DNA of 64,000 nucleotides from Prosthecodimorpha staleyi (GTDB lineage Bacteria > Pseudomonadota > Alphaproteobacteria > Rhizobiales > Ancalomicrobiaceae): NCBI RefSeq assembly GCF_018729455.1, contig NZ_JAHHZF010000006.1:258942-322941 (forward strand). Direction: 5' to 3'. The notes beneath the pieces are model-generated. The model worked only from the letters and a program-made list of their open reading frames with translations, ran no database searches and was not told the origin of the DNA. A program made the position numbers and the translations under genes. Of this stretch, positions 61,032-64,000 are shown in pieces. How positions within the stretch are numbered: position 1 is the first letter of the stretch; the number at the start of each line of letters is the position of its first letter.

Positions 61032-61177
61032 GCATCCCCGGACAAGGCCCAAAGGGCCGCCGATCCGGGGCCTACTCGCATCCCAACGGTCACCAGCTTT
61101 TCGGGACGTGCCGGGATTGGCGACAAGCCACGACACGGTGCGCCCCCGCTCTGCGTGGACGCCCGGGCCGGGGAAGC
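61032..61177. repeat. Degenerate inverted-repeat element, copy B5
   Basis: The left half (GCATCCCCGG to about 61090) matches the other copies. The right half has diverged and ends CCGGGGAAGC. Length is still 146 bases, and the start is 213 bases after B4. Confidence 0.6.
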
Positions 61178-61217
61178 GGCAAACACTGGTCGCTGTGACC
61201 CCGCCCGGGCGACGGCC

Positions 61218-61811
61218 CTATCCGCAGGCACCGAGCGCTTCGACGGCGGGCTTGCCGGCAAGATCGCGCCGGAAATCGTAGCCCTGGATCAAAGGCGCGT
61301 AGTCCGGCGTCTGCTCGGTCTTGATCCAGGTGTCGAGCAGGAGCGGGCCGTCCGGCAGGCGGTCGGAGAGGAGGCAGCCGGCGGCCGTGATGGTCAGGCT
61401 GCCGGACCAGGCGCCGGGTTCGCGACCGTTGCGGGTCGCCACCGTCTCCCGGAAGGCGCGCAGCCGTTCGATCTCCTTGGGCGGCAGTCGGAACAGGTGC
61501 AGCGCCGAACCGGCGCGGGCCCGCGGCGTTCGGCCGAGGCCGTCGGCGGTTGCCGGGATCGCCTCGAGGGCGAGCGAGAGGGCGATCCGGTCGGCGCCGC
61601 CGATGCGGGCATGGACGACATCAAGGCGGACGCCCTCGGGCTTGGGGGCGATGGCCGCCGGCGCGGCGACGGCGGCGCGCAGGCGGACCGGATCGGCGGT
61701 CAGCGGGTCGAAATCCTTCATGGCCATCAGCCCCGCGGGGGCCATCTGGGCGCAGGAGGCGGCGACGAGGGACACGGCGAGAAGCGCCGCGCCCATCCGA
61801 TAAACAGTCAT
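61218..61811 (-). CDS. Putative lipoprotein of unknown function
   Basis: The 197-residue product starts MTVYRMGAALLAVSLVAASC behind a GGAG site, a lipoprotein signal with Cys20. The mature part is a mixed alpha/beta domain (FDPLTADPVRLRAAVAAPAA, RLDVVHARIGGADRIALSLA, LHLFRLPPKEIERLRAFRET), ending with three more Cys-free stretches and a final GACG. I recognise no family. It is divergent from the DUF2975 gene, and the AT-rich gap between them contains the palindrome TTTACGTAAA. Confidence 0.72.
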   Translation of the reverse strand: MTVYRMGAALLAVSLVAASCAQMAPAGLMAMKDFDPLTADPVRLRAAVAAPAAIAPKPEGVRLDVVHARIGGADRIALSLALEAIPATADGLGRTPRARAGSALHLFRLPPKEIERLRAFRETVATRNGREPGAWSGSLTITAAGCLLSDRLPDGPLLLDTWIKTEQTPDYAPLIQGYDFRRDLAGKPAVEALGACG

Positions 61812-61842
61812 GACTTTAACTCCAGGATTGACTTTTTTATGT

Positions 61843-61852
61843 TTTACGTAAA
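61843..61852. promoter_or_regulatory. Palindrome TTTACGTAAA between lipoprotein and DUF2975 genes
   Basis: A perfect 10-base palindrome lies in an AT-rich 70-base divergent promoter region. It is a candidate operator for the XRE protein encoded at 62468. Confidence 0.4.
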
Positions 61853-61883
61853 TTTCTTTTCGCGTCAACCCATGGAGCGAAAC

Positions 61884-62459
61884 ATGACGGCTGCTCTTCG
61901 AGTCCCCCTTCCCGCGACCGCGGCCGAGCGCAAGCTGCGCGCCCGGATCGGCGGCATCTGCCGGTCTCTGCGCATTGCCGCCCTCGCCTATCCGGTCTGG
62001 GAACTGGCTCTGATCGTCTGGCATTGGAGCGACCGGGACGGCCTGACGGGCTACTATTCCGCGCTGCTGAAGGTGCCGATCGCCGACATCGCGCTTTGGC
62101 AGCGCGGCACGGCGGTCGCCTTCCATCTGGCGGCCTGGCTGCTGGTCGCGCGCGCGTGCCTGGAGGTCTACCGCCTGTTCGGCGGCTTCCTGATCGGCGA
62201 GGTCTTCTGTCCGGAAGCCGCGGCACGCCTGCGCCGCACGGCCCTGTTCGGTCTGGCCGCCGTCGTCGCCGGCATCCTGATCCGCCCGGTCCTGACCGTG
62301 CTGGTCACCCTCGGCAACCCGCCCGACCAACGCGCCATCGGCCTGCTGTTCGCGCCGCAGGACCTGCTCAACGTCCTGTTCCTGGTCGGCTTCCTGGCGC
62401 TCGCCGAGGTGTTCCGCGCCGCCGCCGAGATCGCCGCCGAAAACGCCGAATTCGTCTGA
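61884..62459 (+). CDS. DUF2975 domain-containing membrane protein
   Basis: The 191-residue inner-membrane protein starts MTAALRVPLPATAAERKLRA behind GGAGCG, with an alternative ATG four codons upstream. It has four hydrophobic segments (about 35-55, 85-105, 118-138, 155-175). The RLFGGFLIGEVFCPEAAARL segment and the following RRTALFGLA fit the DUF2975 pattern. Directly after it, 8 bases downstream, is a small XRE gene. DUF2975-XRE pairs (like YoaS-YozG of Bacillus) are common, but their function is not established. Confidence 0.82.
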   Translation: MTAALRVPLPATAAERKLRARIGGICRSLRIAALAYPVWELALIVWHWSDRDGLTGYYSALLKVPIADIALWQRGTAVAFHLAAWLLVARACLEVYRLFGGFLIGEVFCPEAAARLRRTALFGLAAVVAGILIRPVLTVLVTLGNPPDQRAIGLLFAPQDLLNVLFLVGFLALAEVFRAAAEIAAENAEFV

Positions 62460-62467
62460 GGTCCGCC

Positions 62468-62704
62468 ATGCCGATCATCGTGAATCTCGACGTGATGCTC
62501 GCCCGCCGCAAGGTCCGGTCCAAGGACCTCGCCGCCACCATCGGGATCAGCGAGGCCAATCTGTCGCTGCTGAAGTCCGGCAAGGTGAAGGGCGTCCGCT
62601 TCGGCACGCTCGCCCGAATCTGCGCCGCGCTCGACTGCCAGCCCGGCGACCTGCTCGAATATCGCCCCGGCGGAGAGGACGACGACGCCGACGAAGGTCC
62701 CTGA
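62468..62704 (+). CDS. Small XRE-family regulator paired with DUF2975
   Basis: The 78-residue product starts MPIIVNLDVMLARRKVRSKD and is a single Cro/C1-type HTH (LAATIGISEANLSLLKSGKV, RFGTLARICAALDCQPGDLL) with an acidic tail. This form, beginning with IxVxLDxMLAxRKxxxxxLA, is the YozG-like group. It is co-transcribed with the DUF2975 gene and probably regulates it. Confidence 0.88.
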   Translation: MPIIVNLDVMLARRKVRSKDLAATIGISEANLSLLKSGKVKGVRFGTLARICAALDCQPGDLLEYRPGGEDDDADEGP

Positions 62705-62720
62705 CGGCTGCATCACCGCA

Positions 62721-63179
62721 TCAGCGGATGCGCCGCCAGATTTGGCTGCGGCCGAACAGCGGCGTGCCGACATAGCCGCGCAGGGTCAGGGAATGGCCGT
62801 CCGGCGAGAGCGTCATGGTGCCCTGATAGGTGTTGCCGTCCTCCGGATCGAGCACCGTGCCGCCCGAATAGGTGTTGCCGTCGCGCCGGAAGCCGCGCAT
62901 GAAGGTCATCCCGACGATCGGCTGGTTCTTCAGCCGGCCCGGGCACTTGTCGCAGATCGGGTGGCTGGATTCGCCGGGATCGGGAAAGACCCGCTGGACA
63001 TGGCCGGAGAAGACGCCGCCACGCTCGACGATGCGGACATGACTGCGGATCTTGCCGGTCTTGTCGTCCGCCTGGGCCCAGTCGCCCGCCGCCGTCTCCG
63101 TGGCACGGGCACCGGCCAGGGTCGACAGGCCGGCCGCCAGCGCGACGCCGGCCAGCCATGCAATGCGAACTGCGATCAT
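62721..63179 (-). CDS. DUF2147 domain-containing secreted protein
   Basis: The 152-residue product has a Sec signal peptide (MIAVRIAWLAGVALAAGLST, cleavage near ARA/TE). The DUF2147 domain contains GDWAQADDKTGKIRSHVRIV, GVFSGHVQRVFPDPGESSHP, CDKCPGRLKNQPIVGMTFMR and GNTYQGTMTLSPDGHSLTLR. The CDKC pair may bind metal or form a disulfide. The family is periplasmic, of unknown function. It is convergent with the XRE gene. Confidence 0.88.
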   Translation of the reverse strand: MIAVRIAWLAGVALAAGLSTLAGARATETAAGDWAQADDKTGKIRSHVRIVERGGVFSGHVQRVFPDPGESSHPICDKCPGRLKNQPIVGMTFMRGFRRDGNTYSGGTVLDPEDGNTYQGTMTLSPDGHSLTLRGYVGTPLFGRSQIWRRIR

Positions 63180-63506
63180 GCCGTTCTCCCCCCTGGGCCG
63201 CCGCCACCCGGGCCGTCGGACCGCCGCCCGGGCCGCCGCGGAATCCGAACCACCGGCCTCTTCATCCTTTGCCGCCCGATTGTGCCGGGCCGCGCCGGTG
63301 CGGAAAAGCCCGGAGGGCCGCTTCCGCAGCGAAAAGCGCCTGGCGTTGCACACCGGACCCGCGCCGTTCCAAATGGTGGAAAACCCGGCGGTGCAATGCC
63401 GGCTGCGGCGAATTCCCGATGGCCTCGGCGGGGGCCGGCGTGATATCCGCCGCGGCATGAGGCCCGCAAGGCCGACGGGCCGTCGAGAGCCGAGGGATAG
63501 GACCCG
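63180..63506. other. Intergenic region, no gene seen
   Basis: This 327-base gap lies between divergent DUF2147 and sixA-like genes. All frames have Arg/Pro-rich chance composition. No clear promoter, repeat or RNA was recognised. Confidence 0.4.
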
Positions 63507-64000
63507 ATGCCGCGTCTCATGCTGCTCCGCCACGCCAAGTCCTCCTGGGACGACGACCGTGCGGAGGATTTCGAGCGGCCGCTCAACACCCGTGGCCGCC
63601 GGGCGGCACCGCTGATGGGCCGCCACATGGCGACGCATCAACTGCAGCCGCAGCGCATCGTCTGCTCGTCCGCCCGCCGCACGCGCGAGACACTCGCCGG
63701 CCTGCTGCCCTATCTCGACGAAGACATGGAACTGCGCCTGACGCGCGACCTCTATGAGACCTCCGAGGACCGCTACCTGGATGTGCTGCGCGCCCAGGGC
63801 GGCGCATCGCGCAATCTCCTGCTGATCGGCCACAACCCGGCCCTGCAGGACCTCGCCCTGACCCTGATCGGCCAGGGCAATCCGTCGCTGACCGACGACA
63901 TCCGCGAGAAATTCCCGACCGCAGCTCTGGCGGTGATCGATTTCGAAGCCCGGCGCTGGGTCGACGTGGAGCCGAAGAGCGGCCGGATCGTCGCCTTCTT
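63507..64000 (+). CDS. sixA: SixA-type histidine phosphatase (3' end outside window)
   Basis: SixA-like proteins are single-domain phosphohistidine phosphatases of the histidine phosphatase superfamily. The visible 164 residues start MPRLMLLRHAKSSWDDDRAE with the phosphoacceptor RHA (His9). They continue with the SixA-type DFERPLNTRGRRAAPLMGRH, IVCSSARRTRETL and the second His in LLLIGHNPALQDLALTL. The C-terminus runs off the window. It may act on phosphohistidine in signalling proteins; the exact substrate is not shown. Confidence 0.88.
   Translation, partial: MPRLMLLRHAKSSWDDDRAEDFERPLNTRGRRAAPLMGRHMATHQLQPQRIVCSSARRTRETLAGLLPYLDEDMELRLTRDLYETSEDRYLDVLRAQGGASRNLLLIGHNPALQDLALTLIGQGNPSLTDDIREKFPTAALAVIDFEARRWVDVEPKSGRIVAF

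Noticed and set aside
59679-61177. CRISPR-like array of repeats
   Set aside because: Units are about 213 bp with conserved spacers and inverted ends, there are no unique short spacers and no cas genes.

Overview
The window looks like a chromosomal segment of a GC-rich alphaproteobacterium, most likely of the Hyphomicrobiales (Rhizobiales) type. The grounds are the flagellar gene complement (flbT, flaF, fliX, FlaG-like, a MotE-family protein, a DUF6468-type protein, several tandem flagellins), the CckA histidine kinase, a DksA without zinc cysteines, a DUF2336 protein, and regulatory sites matching the CtrA and FlbD/sigma-54 systems of this class. I cannot name the genus. No rRNA, tRNA or CRISPR array was seen.

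Layout. 1-19 kb is mixed housekeeping and accessory: a hipA toxin gene followed by an XRE gene cut by the window edge, ettA, lipoproteins, a patatin-like lipase, a DUF2336 protein, a B3/B4 protein, a GST-TetR pair, a small dual-specificity phosphatase, a cytochrome P450, a secreted hydrolase, cckA, a tandem repeat pair, an MFS transporter, and a short AT-rich island with two small genes. 19.4-35 kb (-36 kb) is the first flagellar block: flgB-flgC-fliE-fliQ-fliR-flhB (minus), fliO-fliP (plus), fliL-fliM-DUF6468-MotE-TPR (minus), flgF-flgG-flgA-flgH (plus). 36.3-41.5 kb is an insert of metabolic genes: tautomerase with LysR, a nitrate/taurine-type ABC importer, and dksA. 41.7-58.5 kb is the second flagellar block: fliX (minus), flgI-flgJ-flgN-like, flaG-like, three large tandem flagellins each with its own terminator, flbT-flaF (plus), then flgE-flgK-flgL (minus). 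58.8-64 kb has a MoxR ATPase, a cluster of 148-bp inverted-repeat elements around a GIY-YIG nuclease gene, a lipoprotein, a DUF2975-XRE pair, a DUF2147 protein and a sixA-like phosphatase running off the end.

How the genes work together. The flagellar hierarchy can be read from the DNA. Exact CtrA-type boxes (TTAA-N7-TTAAC) lie upstream of flgB/fliO and of fliX, and a degenerate one lies upstream of fliL. Near-consensus sigma-54 promoters precede flgF, flgI and flgE, each with ftr-like palindromes upstream, as expected for a FlbD/FliX-controlled late class. The flaG-like gene and the first two flagellins have leader hairpins that display AGGA in the loop next to the ribosome binding site, which points to RNA-level control by FlbT or a CsrA-like protein; flbT and flaF lie just downstream. 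cckA, whose product feeds phosphate to CtrA, is in the same window.

The most unusual non-flagellar feature is the repeat family. It consists of 146-148 bp elements bounded by GCATCCCCGG/CCGGGGATGC inverted ends, placed as doublets with a 213-214 bp period at three places. The GIY-YIG nuclease gene sits between two doublets.
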